A stretch of 30,385 nucleotides of DNA from NIOZ-UU13 sp035528395. Its GTDB lineage: Bacteria; Planctomycetota; Phycisphaerae; Sedimentisphaerales; Anaerobacaceae. The stretch covers positions 1 through 30,385 of the forward strand of contig DATKYR010000047.1 in the NCBI GenBank assembly GCA_035528395.1, written 5' to 3'. Made by a program: the position numbers and the translations under genes. Each line of letters begins with the position of its first letter. The first letter of the stretch is position 1. This document shows positions 15,729 through 23,690 of the stretch, piece after piece. The notes under the pieces were generated by a model, which saw nothing but the letters and a program-made list of their open reading frames with translations, searched no databases and was not told where the DNA came from.

Positions 15729-16232
15729 ATGAGACGAGTAATTTATTTTGTTCTGGCTTTTATTATTTGGATATTGTTGACCTGGCCTTTTGTTGACGGC
15801 AAAATCGACGGTCAGGTTGTAGTCGCGGGCTTGATAGCTTCCGTGATAGTTGCGGTTATGTTCCACGAAATACTGCCCAAAGAACATCACGTATTTATTT
15901 CGCCGATGCGGATATTCTGGTTCCTCGTTTATGTGCCGGTTTTCTTCTATTATGTATTCAAGGCTAATCTGGATGTTGTCTATCGCGCCCTGCATCCTAA
16001 GATGCCGATAAAACCCGGAATAGTAAAAATAAAAACAACTCTAAAAACAGAATCCGGAATTACTGCATTAGCTAATTCCATTACTCTGACGCCGGGAACT
16101 TTGACGGTGGATTTGACAGATGATGGTTTTTTGTACGTCCACTGGATTAACGTTAAAACAGACGACATCGAGCAGGCAACCAAGCACATTGCTGAAAGGT
16201 TTGAGTGGTTTTTGAAAAAGATTTTCGAATAG
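15729..16232 (+). CDS. mrpE: Na+/H+ antiporter subunit MrpE
   Basis: A 167-residue MnhE family protein with two or three N-terminal helices (VIYFVLAFIIWILLTWPF; FVPVFFYY-type segment near residue 70) and a soluble C-terminal domain with the family sequence NSITLTPGTLTVDL near 115-128 and LYVHWINV near 136. It is the equivalent of archaeal MbhA and sits in the conserved D-E-F-G order. Confidence 0.92.
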   Translation: MRRVIYFVLAFIIWILLTWPFVDGKIDGQVVVAGLIASVIVAVMFHEILPKEHHVFISPMRIFWFLVYVPVFFYYVFKANLDVVYRALHPKMPIKPGIVKIKTTLKTESGITALANSITLTPGTLTVDLTDDGFLYVHWINVKTDDIEQATKHIAERFEWFLKKIFE

Positions 16233-16244
16233 AAAGAGGTAGCT

Positions 16245-16502
16245 ATGATAACGATATTTTACATTGGCTTATGTACATGTTGCTTTTTGTGCCTGTACCG
16301 AATAGGTCGTGGCCCCAGCGCCCCGGACAGGACCGTGGCTATTGATATTTTGGGTATCGTCATAGTGGGTTTTTGTGCAATTCTTGGGCTGGTTACCGGA
16401 AGAGATTTTTATCTCAATGTCGCTATCGCCTGGGCACTGCTGAGCTTTATTGGGACCATAGCATTGGCAAAGTTTTTGGAGGGCAGAAGTTTCGATGACT
16501 AA
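16245..16502 (+). CDS. mrpF: Na+/H+ antiporter subunit MrpF
   Basis: An 85-residue protein with three helices. The MnhF/MrpF signature GRGPSAPDRTVAIDILG is at residues about 22-38. In structures of Mrp the aspartate of this motif lies in the proposed sodium path. GAGGT precedes the ATG, and its 3' end overlaps mrpG by 8 bp. Confidence 0.92.
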   Translation: MITIFYIGLCTCCFLCLYRIGRGPSAPDRTVAIDILGIVIVGFCAILGLVTGRDFYLNVAIAWALLSFIGTIALAKFLEGRSFDD

Positions 16503-16827
16503 TATCATTGGATACATACTGATAATAATTGGAATTTTGTTTGACATATTCGGCTGTATAGGGCTGGTTCGCTTTCCCGATGTTTACAACCGCCTTCAGG
16601 CCTCGACAAAATGCGTAACCCTCGGCACTATTTTGCTTTTAGTTGGTGTCGCCTTAATGAGCGGTGTGCCAGCCACAAGCACCAAAGCAATAATCTGCGC
16701 TGTTTTTATATTGATAACTTCGCCTACCGCCGCACATGCAATCGCCAAAGGTGCGTATGCTTCCGGCGTGGAGTTGTGGGAAAACAGTGTCGTTGACAAA
16801 TATGCAGAAGAAATTGACCAGCAATAG
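16495..16827 (+). CDS. mrpG: Na+/H+ antiporter subunit MrpG
   Basis: A 110-residue, three-helix protein. Family motifs are GLVRFPDVYNRLQASTKCVTLG near residues 22-43 and the ITSPTAAHAIAKGAYASG segment near 77-94. It overlaps mrpF by 8 bp and closes the Mrp block. The tail (VDKYAEEIDQQ) is acidic. Confidence 0.93.
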   Translation: MTNIIGYILIIIGILFDIFGCIGLVRFPDVYNRLQASTKCVTLGTILLLVGVALMSGVPATSTKAIICAVFILITSPTAAHAIAKGAYASGVELWENSVVDKYAEEIDQQ

Positions 16828-16885
16828 AAGAAAACTAAGTGCTATACTAATAACCAATTACCAATAAACAACGGGAGTTTTAAAA

Positions 16886-17497
16886 TTGCGTTTGCCAAAA
16901 TTAAGAGAATTGAAAGAAGCTGTTATAGCGGTTTTTTCACCGCGTTTTACAACTCGGTTTCCTACCGAGCCCTGTGTAGTTCCGGAGAAGTACAGAGGTA
17001 AGCCGGAATTCGACCTTGATACGTGTATCGGTTGCGGGGCATGTGTAAATGTTTGTCCCACTCCCGGATGCTTGAGCCAGGTAGATGACCTTGAAGCCGA
17101 CCCGCCGGTAAGGAGAATCTCACACCGATACGACACCTGTATTTTTTGTGGGAATTGTGAAGCTAACTGCACCACGAAAACAGGCATAGCACTCTCAAAT
17201 GAATGGGATTTGGCCACCCTAAACAGAGAAGATACCATCGAGACCCATGAATTCGAGCTTCAACTATGCGAAAAATGTGGTGCATTGATAGGCACTAAAA
17301 AGCATCTGGTCTGGCTTTATGAAAAACTCGGCCCATTGGCCTATACCAATCCTTCCTTATTGATTGCCAAAAGCGGCGAGCTGCTCAAAGAAACGCAGGA
17401 GATTGAGCAGCAGCAATCCGGCAAAGACGTCCAAACAAGCGATTTTATGCAGATTCTATGCCCCAAGTGCAAATGCGAGCTGAACATTCGGCTCTAA
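16886..17497 (+). CDS. NuoI/HycF/MbhN-like ferredoxin subunit with extra CxxC pairs
   Basis: A 203-residue iron-sulfur protein. CIGCGACVNVCPTPGC (near residue 48) and CIFCGNCEANC (near 88, followed by TT instead of the usual P) bind two 4Fe-4S clusters that lead electrons to the small subunit. The C-terminal half carries CEKCG (near 129) and CPKCKC (near 195), possibly a zinc-ribbon or rubredoxin-like knuckle, as found in some hydrogenase-linked NuoI proteins. The TTG start follows GGGAG by 8 nt. It is the last gene of the hydrogenase operon; no clear terminator follows. Confidence 0.88.
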   Translation: MRLPKLRELKEAVIAVFSPRFTTRFPTEPCVVPEKYRGKPEFDLDTCIGCGACVNVCPTPGCLSQVDDLEADPPVRRISHRYDTCIFCGNCEANCTTKTGIALSNEWDLATLNREDTIETHEFELQLCEKCGALIGTKKHLVWLYEKLGPLAYTNPSLLIAKSGELLKETQEIEQQQSGKDVQTSDFMQILCPKCKCELNIRL

Positions 17498-17670
17498 AAA
17501 ATGCAGCTTATGTGAAATCCGTGGTAATTATATAAATGATTAAGGAAATAATATTCAGCCTGCACGATAAGGTGTCCATAGAATGCTGAAAAGCAAATAT
17601 ACTTGGGCTGTAAACAATTCGCGTAAAGCCATCGAAACGGCTCCACTGAGCGCCTATCCGTAACAATGGG

Positions 17671-17699
17671 TTGCTCAATTGTGGTAGATATGCTATAAT
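17671..17699 (+). promoter_or_regulatory. Promoter of the DUF2442/DUF4160 pair
   Basis: TTGCTC (17671-17676), 17 nt, TATAAT (17694-17699). The -10 box is perfect. AAAGGAGG follows at 17704-17711. This gives the pair its own transcription start independent of the hydrogenase operon. Confidence 0.6.
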
Positions 17700-17722
17700 T
17701 TGCAAAGGAGGTATAATGTAAA

Positions 17723-18007
17723 ATGTATAAAATCACAGAAATTAAGGTTTTGTCAAATTATAGTATCTGGCTAAAATATTCTGACGGTACAGAAGGAACA
17801 GTGAATTTGTCTCATCTTGTTGGCAAAGGGGTGTTTTCACTTTGGAACAATTATAAAGAATTCAGAAAAGTATCCATAGGTTCGTCGGGTGAATTGGTAT
17901 GGGGAACGGAAGTTGATTTATGTCCCGATTCCCTATATATGCAAATCACCGGAAAAAAGCCCGAAGAATTATTTCCTGATATTAAACGGGAGTCCATTCG
18001 TGCCTGA
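17723..18007 (+). CDS. DUF2442 family protein
   Basis: A 94-residue protein with the DUF2442 pattern: an N-terminal beta-rich part (VLSNYSIWLKYSDGTEGTVNL), a central FSLWNNYKEFRKVSI and the terminal WGTEVDLCPDSLYMQITG segment. These proteins are commonly paired with DUF4160 proteins in small two-gene units that resemble toxin-antitoxin loci; the biochemical role is not established to my knowledge. AAAGGAGG lies 11 nt upstream, with a start-stop ATGTAA between. The next gene overlaps its end by 8 bp. Confidence 0.85.
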   Translation: MYKITEIKVLSNYSIWLKYSDGTEGTVNLSHLVGKGVFSLWNNYKEFRKVSIGSSGELVWGTEVDLCPDSLYMQITGKKPEELFPDIKRESIRA

Positions 18008-18260
18008 GATATGCAGATTCTATGGTATTATCATTAAAATGTTCTTCGAGGATCATAATCCCCCGCATTTTCATGCGGAATATGGTAGCTTTGAGGCACT
18101 AATTGAAATAGACACTCTTGCAGTAATAGGTGGTAAATTACCACCAAGGGCATTCGGACTTGTCATGGAATGGTCGGCACTACATCAGAAGGAACTTATC
18201 TTACTATGGCAAAACGCCAAACAGCACAAACCCCTCGGAAAGATTGAGCCTTTGAAATAA
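18000..18260 (+). CDS. DUF4160 family protein
   Basis: An 86-residue protein with the DUF4160 signature FFEDHNPPHFHAEYG near residues 13-27 and LPPRAFGLVMEWSALHQKEL near 48-67. I choose GTG 18000 because it follows GGGAG by 8 nt and gives the usual family N-terminus (PEICRFYGI); longer in-frame starts lie within DUF2442. It overlaps the DUF2442 gene by 8 bp, so the two are co-translated. Partner of DUF2442 in a TA-like module of unproven function. Confidence 0.85.
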   Translation: MPEICRFYGIIIKMFFEDHNPPHFHAEYGSFEALIEIDTLAVIGGKLPPRAFGLVMEWSALHQKELILLWQNAKQHKPLGKIEPLK

Positions 18261-18414
18261 AATTCTAAACACTTAGGGGTCAAGATGACCACATCAAGAA
18301 GTTTGACAAAATAATTTTTTCTTTCGACAACTCCAAAAAATTAAATAAAGCCTCATAATGTAATAGATGTGATATTGCCAACACTATCAGGCATAGAGAT
18401 GTAACGTCCTTGCT

Positions 18415-18897
18415 ATGGACAAGCAGCTTTTTGAACAGCTAAGGAAATTTCGTGGTTCCAGAACGCTCATTGTCGGAATCGGAAATATATTAAAAGGTGA
18501 CGATGGGGCCGGGCCGCTTGTTTGCGAGCAGCTCGGACGTGCAAAAGTTTGTGCCGAGCTGATAGATGCCGGCACTGTACCGGAGAATTATATTCAGCCG
18601 ATTATAAAAAAAGCTCCACAGAATTTGCTTGTCGTCGATGCTATTGATTTTGGAGCTTCGCCTGGAACAATAAGAATATTCGAACCTGAGCAGCTAAACT
18701 CACATACCATCTCAACACATACGCTCTCGCCCCGCTTATTTGTCGATATGGTCTGTCAAAATATTAAGCTTGATGTCTGTTTTGTCGGGATTCAACCTGC
18801 CCAAATACAGCTTGGCCAATCTATATCTCCTCAGGTAAGCCAGGCAATCCAACAGTTGTGCCGCACCCTTACGGAGATTTTCCCGCCCAAACAATAG
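18415..18897 (+). CDS. hycI: Hydrogenase maturation protease, HycI family
   Basis: A 160-residue endopeptidase of the HycI/HyaD family. GIGNILKGDDGAGPLV near residues 22-37 holds the first nickel-sensing acidic residue, VVDAIDFGASPGTI near 73-86 the second, and STHTLSPRLFVDM near 101-113 the conserved histidine. It would cut the 42-residue tail after the CTER of the large subunit encoded at 9036-10757, once nickel is inserted. It is about 900 bp from the operon end, separated by the DUF2442/DUF4160 pair, and has no obvious ribosome binding site. Confidence 0.92.
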   Translation: MDKQLFEQLRKFRGSRTLIVGIGNILKGDDGAGPLVCEQLGRAKVCAELIDAGTVPENYIQPIIKKAPQNLLVVDAIDFGASPGTIRIFEPEQLNSHTISTHTLSPRLFVDMVCQNIKLDVCFVGIQPAQIQLGQSISPQVSQAIQQLCRTLTEIFPPKQ

Positions 18898-18972
18898 ATC
18901 AAACAATACTAAAAAATAAATGTGCCAAAGACAGAGCCGCAACCGTAAGGAAGCGGTATTGTACCTGCAAAT

Positions 18973-19389
18973 TTATTTGAGCAATCGTACGGCTTTATTT
19001 GCATCATCGCTGGAGTCAAAGGCCAGGTGAAAGATAGCGCGGTTGCCGATGGCGGCACCGGAAAGACCTCGAAGGTTGATACCGGCATCGGCTAATCGCA
19101 TCGTCAGTTCAGCGCCAAAGCCCGGTTTGTTGCCCGTAGCCACCCGGACTCCGTGCAGCGACTTGGTTTTCTCGAAACCGGCCTTTCTTGCAGTCCTTAT
19201 TTGCCTGGGGCCCTTAATAGGTGTAACGAACACCACACCTTTTCCGGGCTTTTCGTGTACACGGCGGGCAATGGCAAATTCAAGGTCAACGTCCGCCCGG
19301 GCAAGAGCATCAAGTTTCTCAGCTAACGCACCGGGTCGGTCCTTAATACTCGCAGCCCACACATCAACATGACTAACATCAACTCTCAT
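18973..19389 (-). CDS. Protein with two ACT domains
   Basis: A 138-residue protein. Residues about 5-65 (DVWAASIKDRPGALAEKLDALARADVDLEFA) and 72-138 (GVRVATGNKPGFGAELTMRLADAGINLRGLSGAAIG) are two tandem ACT folds, which usually bind amino acids or other small ligands and regulate enzymes. No catalytic domain is attached, so it may act on a partner. GGGAGAG lies about 6 nt before the ATG. It is convergent with hycI, with a 75-bp gap containing a weak CCGC/GCGG hairpin. Confidence 0.85.
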   Translation of the reverse strand: MRVDVSHVDVWAASIKDRPGALAEKLDALARADVDLEFAIARRVHEKPGKGVVFVTPIKGPRQIRTARKAGFEKTKSLHGVRVATGNKPGFGAELTMRLADAGINLRGLSGAAIGNRAIFHLAFDSSDDANKAVRLLK

Positions 19390-19599
19390 AATCGCTCTCC
19401 CAAAAAAACATTAGTAAAATCTCCAAAATATTTTTGAAATTATTAGTTAAGTTTGGCCACTTCCAAAGTTTTTGTCAATACTTTAGGTAATTAAATTTAG
19501 AACAAGTTTTTGGCTTCTTCAATAGAACGTCTTCGTCAAAAACAGAGGAACGTTGAAATATTGATTTTGGGCTTGGTGATGGTATTAGACGGTTTTGCA

Positions 19600-19608
19600 T
19601 GGTATAAT
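19600..19608 (+). promoter_or_regulatory. Extended -10 promoter of the 168-aa protein gene
   Basis: TGGTATAAT at 19600-19608 is an extended -10 box. No good -35 element lies 17 nt upstream, which is usual for this class. It lies 65 bp before the start codon at 19674. Confidence 0.4.
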
Positions 19609-19673
19609 TGGCTATTGAAACATATCGATAACAAGTGATTCACCAGTGCCGGAGATGGAGATAACGAAAACAG

Positions 19674-20180
19674 ATGAGCGGAGCGAGCTTACTTTTGAAG
19701 GCGTATTATGAAGCTCTTCATGAACGGCTCCAAGCAAACAAGGAGCTTTTGGCAAAAAGGATAGATGAACTGTTGGCCGAGGAGGTTGCAGAACGCGGGT
19801 TTGAGGACTTTGACGAGGACAAATACGCCGCATACAGGGATGCGTGCCTGGCTTTTGTGGATGAACGAATAGAGTTATACGACCCATTTGGGATTCAATA
19901 TACCTTTGACCGCACACGAGCAAAGGAGGCATTTGAGCTGGAGCTCCAGCTTGACTGGTACGACAGCCGGGCCGAATTTGAAGCTTTGGTAGAAGCCGCA
20001 CGTGACAAGGCAAAAACGGGTGTGACGCAGGAAAGATTGCGACCGCTGGCCGATGAGCTTATCAGGGAGCTCGGAGCATTTCCGGACAAGAGTATTATAT
20101 CTTCTTATGAGGCCGAACCAGGCCTGAGAAAGCTGCCGGATTACGTGGTTGCACGAACGATAGAAGAAATCGTTATGTGA
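19674..20180 (+). CDS. Hypothetical acidic helical protein
   Basis: A 168-residue, strongly charged protein predicted to be almost all helical (ALHERLQANKELLAKRIDEL; EAFELELQLDWYDSRAEFEA). No signal peptide, membrane segment or cysteine motif. The repeating acidic/basic pattern is consistent with a cytoplasmic helical bundle. GGAG lies about 15 nt upstream of the ATG, so the start is not certain. I do not recognise the family. It stands alone between the ACT-domain gene and the oxidoreductase. Confidence 0.7.
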   Translation: MSGASLLLKAYYEALHERLQANKELLAKRIDELLAEEVAERGFEDFDEDKYAAYRDACLAFVDERIELYDPFGIQYTFDRTRAKEAFELELQLDWYDSRAEFEALVEAARDKAKTGVTQERLRPLADELIRELGAFPDKSIISSYEAEPGLRKLPDYVVARTIEEIVM

Positions 20181-20384
20181 ACAGGAATCTAAATTTTCTA
20201 TATTTTCAATTTGATTCTTGCTATTGCTTTTATTTTCGATTATCCTATTATACGACTTCTTACGGCATTATTCTCGTAATATAACGCCAAAGAAGCAGCC
20301 GAAATTTCAATTGATAATAGCGTTTTGGCTTGTAGTAAGGTCGAAACCGTTCAATTTAACACAAGTTCAAACAGGAGGCTGACA

Positions 20385-21821
20385 ATGAAACCTATCACAC
20401 GCCGAAATTTTATGAAACATTCGATGGCCGCTGGTATTAGTCTGACGATGGCCAGTCCTTTTTCCCGCGTACGAGGGGCGAACAACGATATTCGCGTGGC
20501 TGTAGTCGGTATCAATGGTCGAGGTGGCTCACACATTAATGAGTTCGGTAAGATACCCGGGGTGCGTGTGGCTGCGCTTTGTGATGTGGATAGAAAGGTT
20601 CTCGACCGCCGTGCCAAGGCATTTACGGACCGCAATGAAAAGGTCGATACCTATGTCGATGTTCGCGATTTGCTGGACGACAAGAACATTGATGCTATTG
20701 GCATCGCTACGACCAATCATACGCACTCACTTATTACTGTTTGGGCCTGCCAGGCGGGCAAGGACGTCTATGTCGAGAAGCCATGCAGCCATAATGTTTT
20801 CGAGGGACGCAAATGCGTCGATGCCGCTCGCAAGTACAAGAGAATTGTTCAGCACGGCACGCAGAGCCGTTCCAGCAATGGCTGGGCGCACCAGATTGCC
20901 GCCGTCCAGAGCGGCAAATACGGCAAGCTGCTTGTCTCCAAGGGCTACTGTTGTAAGCCACGATGGAGCATCGGCTTCAAACCGATAAAGACTCCTCCGA
21001 AGGAGCTGGATTTCAATATCTGGCTTGGTCCGGCTCCACTTCAACCCTACCACGAGAATCTCGTCCACTACAACTGGCACTGGTTCTGGGATTTTGGCAG
21101 CGGTGATATGGGCAACCAGGGCGTGCACCAGATAGACATCGCCCGCTGGGCCATCAAAGATGCTACCCTGCCTAAGAGCGTGATAAGCATGGGCGGACGA
21201 TGGGTTGAGGGACCCAACTATTTCAAGGACCAGGCCCAGACACCCAACCAGGAGTTATCAATATTCGACTATGGCCAGACGCTTCTGGTCTTTGAAACTC
21301 GCGGTCTGGTTGGCAAATATGACGACTTCCCAAACAAGGTTGCCAACGAATTTTACCTTGAGGAAGGCGCAATCATCGAAGGCAAGTTCTATCCTCGTGG
21401 CAGCGACAAGGGCGAACCGCTCGTAGATGTGGAATATCCAAGGCGGTCTGAAGGTAACTTCGAGAACTTTATTAGTTGCGTTCGCAGCCGAAAACGTAAG
21501 GACCTCAATGCCGACATCCTCGAAGCGCATCTCTCCAGTGCTCTCTGCCATCTGGGTAATATATCTTATCGGGTGGGTAATGAAGTGGCCTTCGGTAAAG
21601 ATTCCCAAGCCCTTGGCGATGATGAGATCGTCCGTGACAGTGTCAAGACAGTTCTGGCTAATACCAAGGCCATCGGTGTTGACCCTGCAAGAAGCACGTA
21701 TCGGCTCGGCCCCAAACTATTGTTCGACGCCGAAACTGAGAAGTTCGTGGATAACCAAGCAGCCAACGAGCTGTTGATGCGTCCTTATCGCAAGCCGTTC
21801 GTTGTGCCGAAGCAAGTATAA
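20385..21821 (+). CDS. TAT-exported Gfo/Idh/MocA family oxidoreductase
   Basis: A 478-residue protein. The start ATG 20385 follows AGGAGG by 6 nt; the longer in-frame start at 20325 is rejected. The N-terminus TRRNFMKHSMAAGISLTMA is a twin-arginine signal, so the folded enzyme with its nicotinamide cofactor is exported. Residues about 34-150 form the Rossmann domain (VAVVGINGRGGSH), with the family motif EKP (VYVEKPCSHN near 126) and a conserved GTQSRS. The C-terminal domain has HWFWDFGSGDMGNQGVHQID, with the usual active-site His-Asp arrangement. Exported members of this family are very frequent in Planctomycetes and are thought to act on sugars; the substrate here is unknown. Confidence 0.92.
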   Translation: MKPITRRNFMKHSMAAGISLTMASPFSRVRGANNDIRVAVVGINGRGGSHINEFGKIPGVRVAALCDVDRKVLDRRAKAFTDRNEKVDTYVDVRDLLDDKNIDAIGIATTNHTHSLITVWACQAGKDVYVEKPCSHNVFEGRKCVDAARKYKRIVQHGTQSRSSNGWAHQIAAVQSGKYGKLLVSKGYCCKPRWSIGFKPIKTPPKELDFNIWLGPAPLQPYHENLVHYNWHWFWDFGSGDMGNQGVHQIDIARWAIKDATLPKSVISMGGRWVEGPNYFKDQAQTPNQELSIFDYGQTLLVFETRGLVGKYDDFPNKVANEFYLEEGAIIEGKFYPRGSDKGEPLVDVEYPRRSEGNFENFISCVRSRKRKDLNADILEAHLSSALCHLGNISYRVGNEVAFGKDSQALGDDEIVRDSVKTVLANTKAIGVDPARSTYRLGPKLLFDAETEKFVDNQAANELLMRPYRKPFVVPKQV

Positions 21822-21986
21822 GCCGGCTATAAGTACCTCATATTGGGACATGTTGGGATTTCTAAAACGCAATAGGTTTTAGGAAGCGGAGGTTTTTCTG
21901 CGCCGGTTTTATAATAAAACTCATTACAGGTGTATTCCTGAGAAGAAATTCTTATACGAACTGCTTTCCTCGCTGCTTTTCTATGT

Positions 21987-22670
21987 TTATCTACGTTTCT
22001 TTAGTGTTACGCTGATACCGCCGGTTTCTTTATGCAGGAAGATGGTTTCCAGAGTAGGATTTGTGGTGATGGCCTTTATGTAATCCTGCATTTCAGATGC
22101 CAGGTCGACAGTGTTGTGTGCCAGAATCAGTCCGCCCGGACGCACTAAGGGCAGGAGCTTGTTGAGGTAGTCGAAGTAGCCGGCCTTGTCCGCATCAATG
22201 AAAAGGATATCGATAGGTTCTTTTAGCCGGGTAACTGTCTTGTGGGCGTCGCCCTCGACGATGGTAATAAGATGACTAACACCGGCGTTTTTGAAGTTTT
22301 CGCGGGCAAGCGAAATACGGTAAGGATCGATTTCATGAGTGGTCAGCTTGCCGCCGGTGGTTCGCAGAGCAAGGCAAAACCAGATTGCTGTATAGCCGAT
22401 TGATGTGCCGATTTCAACAACGTGTTTGGCGCCGGTTGCCTCCGTAAGGATCCTCAGCAGCCTGCCTTCTTCAGGTGTGATGTTCCACATTGCATAGTTT
22501 TTATCATTGGACATATCCTCAAGAGCACTGAGGATTTTTGCCTCTTCATTTATATTGTCGGCTGAGTTGGCCCCGGCTACTTTGTCCGCGCCTGCCCAAC
22601 TCACAGCCGCCACTATCGATGCTGCCGCCACACAGGCTGCCACTAATATACATTTTTTATTTGTTGTCAT
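21987..22670 (-). CDS. SAM-dependent O-methyltransferase with N-terminal signal sequence
   Basis: A 227-residue class I methyltransferase of the caffeoyl-CoA/catechol O-methyltransferase type. The SAM-binding motif is VVEIGTSIGYTAIWF near residue 83, followed by acidic TTHEIDPYRI and the metal-linked DILFIDADKAGYFDYL near 153. I choose the ATG at 22670 because GGAGG lies 8 nt upstream; the frame extends 7 codons further to 22691. The N-terminus (KKCILVAACVAAASIVAAVSWAGA) is a clear signal peptide or membrane anchor, odd for an enzyme using cytoplasmic SAM. Neighbour of an EamA transporter gene in the same orientation. Confidence 0.85.
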   Translation of the reverse strand: MTTNKKCILVAACVAAASIVAAVSWAGADKVAGANSADNINEEAKILSALEDMSNDKNYAMWNITPEEGRLLRILTEATGAKHVVEIGTSIGYTAIWFCLALRTTGGKLTTHEIDPYRISLARENFKNAGVSHLITIVEGDAHKTVTRLKEPIDILFIDADKAGYFDYLNKLLPLVRPGGLILAHNTVDLASEMQDYIKAITTNPTLETIFLHKETGGISVTLKKRR

Positions 22671-22784
22671 TGTGTTTGCCTCCGTTTCCATTTTTTAACC
22701 TTTTATCTATCCGTTATAATACCGTCATAAGTCGCTCAACGCCAGAGAAGTTTTGTGAGTATGCAACTCAGAATCGGTGGTAGA

Positions 22785-23690
22785 TTAAGATGAACGACGG
22801 TCTGAAAATTTCTGTAATATTATGCCACCTACAATGAAGATTAGACCTATTATTGTTGATAAAAGAATCTTTTCGCCGACTACAAAAGAAATCAACACAA
22901 GAGAAAAAAATGGAGCTAAGTAAACTAAGTTCGCTACATTCGCAGTTGTTTTGGATAATTTTAATGCCTTTAGCCAGAGTAAAAAAGTAATCCCCATTTC
23001 GAACAGTCCAATATAGACTGCTCCGAGAATACCTTTAAGGTCTGGAATGTCCATTTTTGCAAAAAGTAAAATCGACACAAATATGAAGATGGAGCCAAAC
23101 ATAAAATTGAGGAACAATCTGACCGCCTCATCATGTTTGTCCCTTACGTTATAAATCCAGAATAGCGACCAGATTATTGTGCTGCTCAGTGCCAGTAAAA
23201 CTCCGGCAGGATTGGTAAACTTAAAGCCTAAAATATTTCCATGAGTTGCAATGATAAAAACACCCAAAAAGCTGATAGTTATCGCAAGAATGCTCTTCGG
23301 TTTGATTTTTTGTCTGAGCAAAGGTATTGACAGCAAAACAAGTGTCATCGGCCAGAGCCAATTTATTGTCATAGCTTCCTGGGCGGTAAGTATTGAGTAT
23401 GCGTTAAGTAAGACAAGGTAGTAGAGAAACGGACTGAGAAAACCCATCGCGGCGGAACGCAGATAATCGGTTTTAGAGAAAGCTTTGAGTAAATTTAGCT
23501 TCTTCGAAAATAATAAGTGAAGAAAAAGGGCAATAGTCGATATGAGCGAGGCATAAAACAGAAGATGCAAAATATGTAAATTTAAAATATCTTTATAATA
23601 AGGCAGAGAAATTTTGAAAGCGGAAGCAATTGTGGACCAAAACAAAACTGCTGCTGCTGCATAAAGATAGGCACTTTTTTGTTTTTCCAT
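22785..23690 (-). CDS. EamA/DMT-family transporter
   Basis: A 301-residue protein with ten hydrophobic helices in two EamA repeats (about residues 5-140 and 150-290). Typical segments are AAAAVLFWSTIASAFKISL in the first repeat and LLALSSTIIWSLFWIYNV and FLLWLKALKLSKTTANVANL in the second. Substrates of such exporters are metabolites or amino acids and cannot be predicted here. ATG 23690 is preferred over GTG 23702; neither has a clear ribosome binding site. Confidence 0.88.
   Translation of the reverse strand: MEKQKSAYLYAAAAVLFWSTIASAFKISLPYYKDILNLHILHLLFYASLISTIALFLHLLFSKKLNLLKAFSKTDYLRSAAMGFLSPFLYYLVLLNAYSILTAQEAMTINWLWPMTLVLLSIPLLRQKIKPKSILAITISFLGVFIIATHGNILGFKFTNPAGVLLALSSTIIWSLFWIYNVRDKHDEAVRLFLNFMFGSIFIFVSILLFAKMDIPDLKGILGAVYIGLFEMGITFLLWLKALKLSKTTANVANLVYLAPFFSLVLISFVVGEKILLSTIIGLIFIVGGIILQKFSDRRSS

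Noticed and set aside
18920..18960. CCGC/GCGG hairpin between hycI and the ACT gene as a bidirectional terminator
   Set aside because: Only a 4-bp stem and no T-tract on either side; kept as a weak note in the ACT entry.
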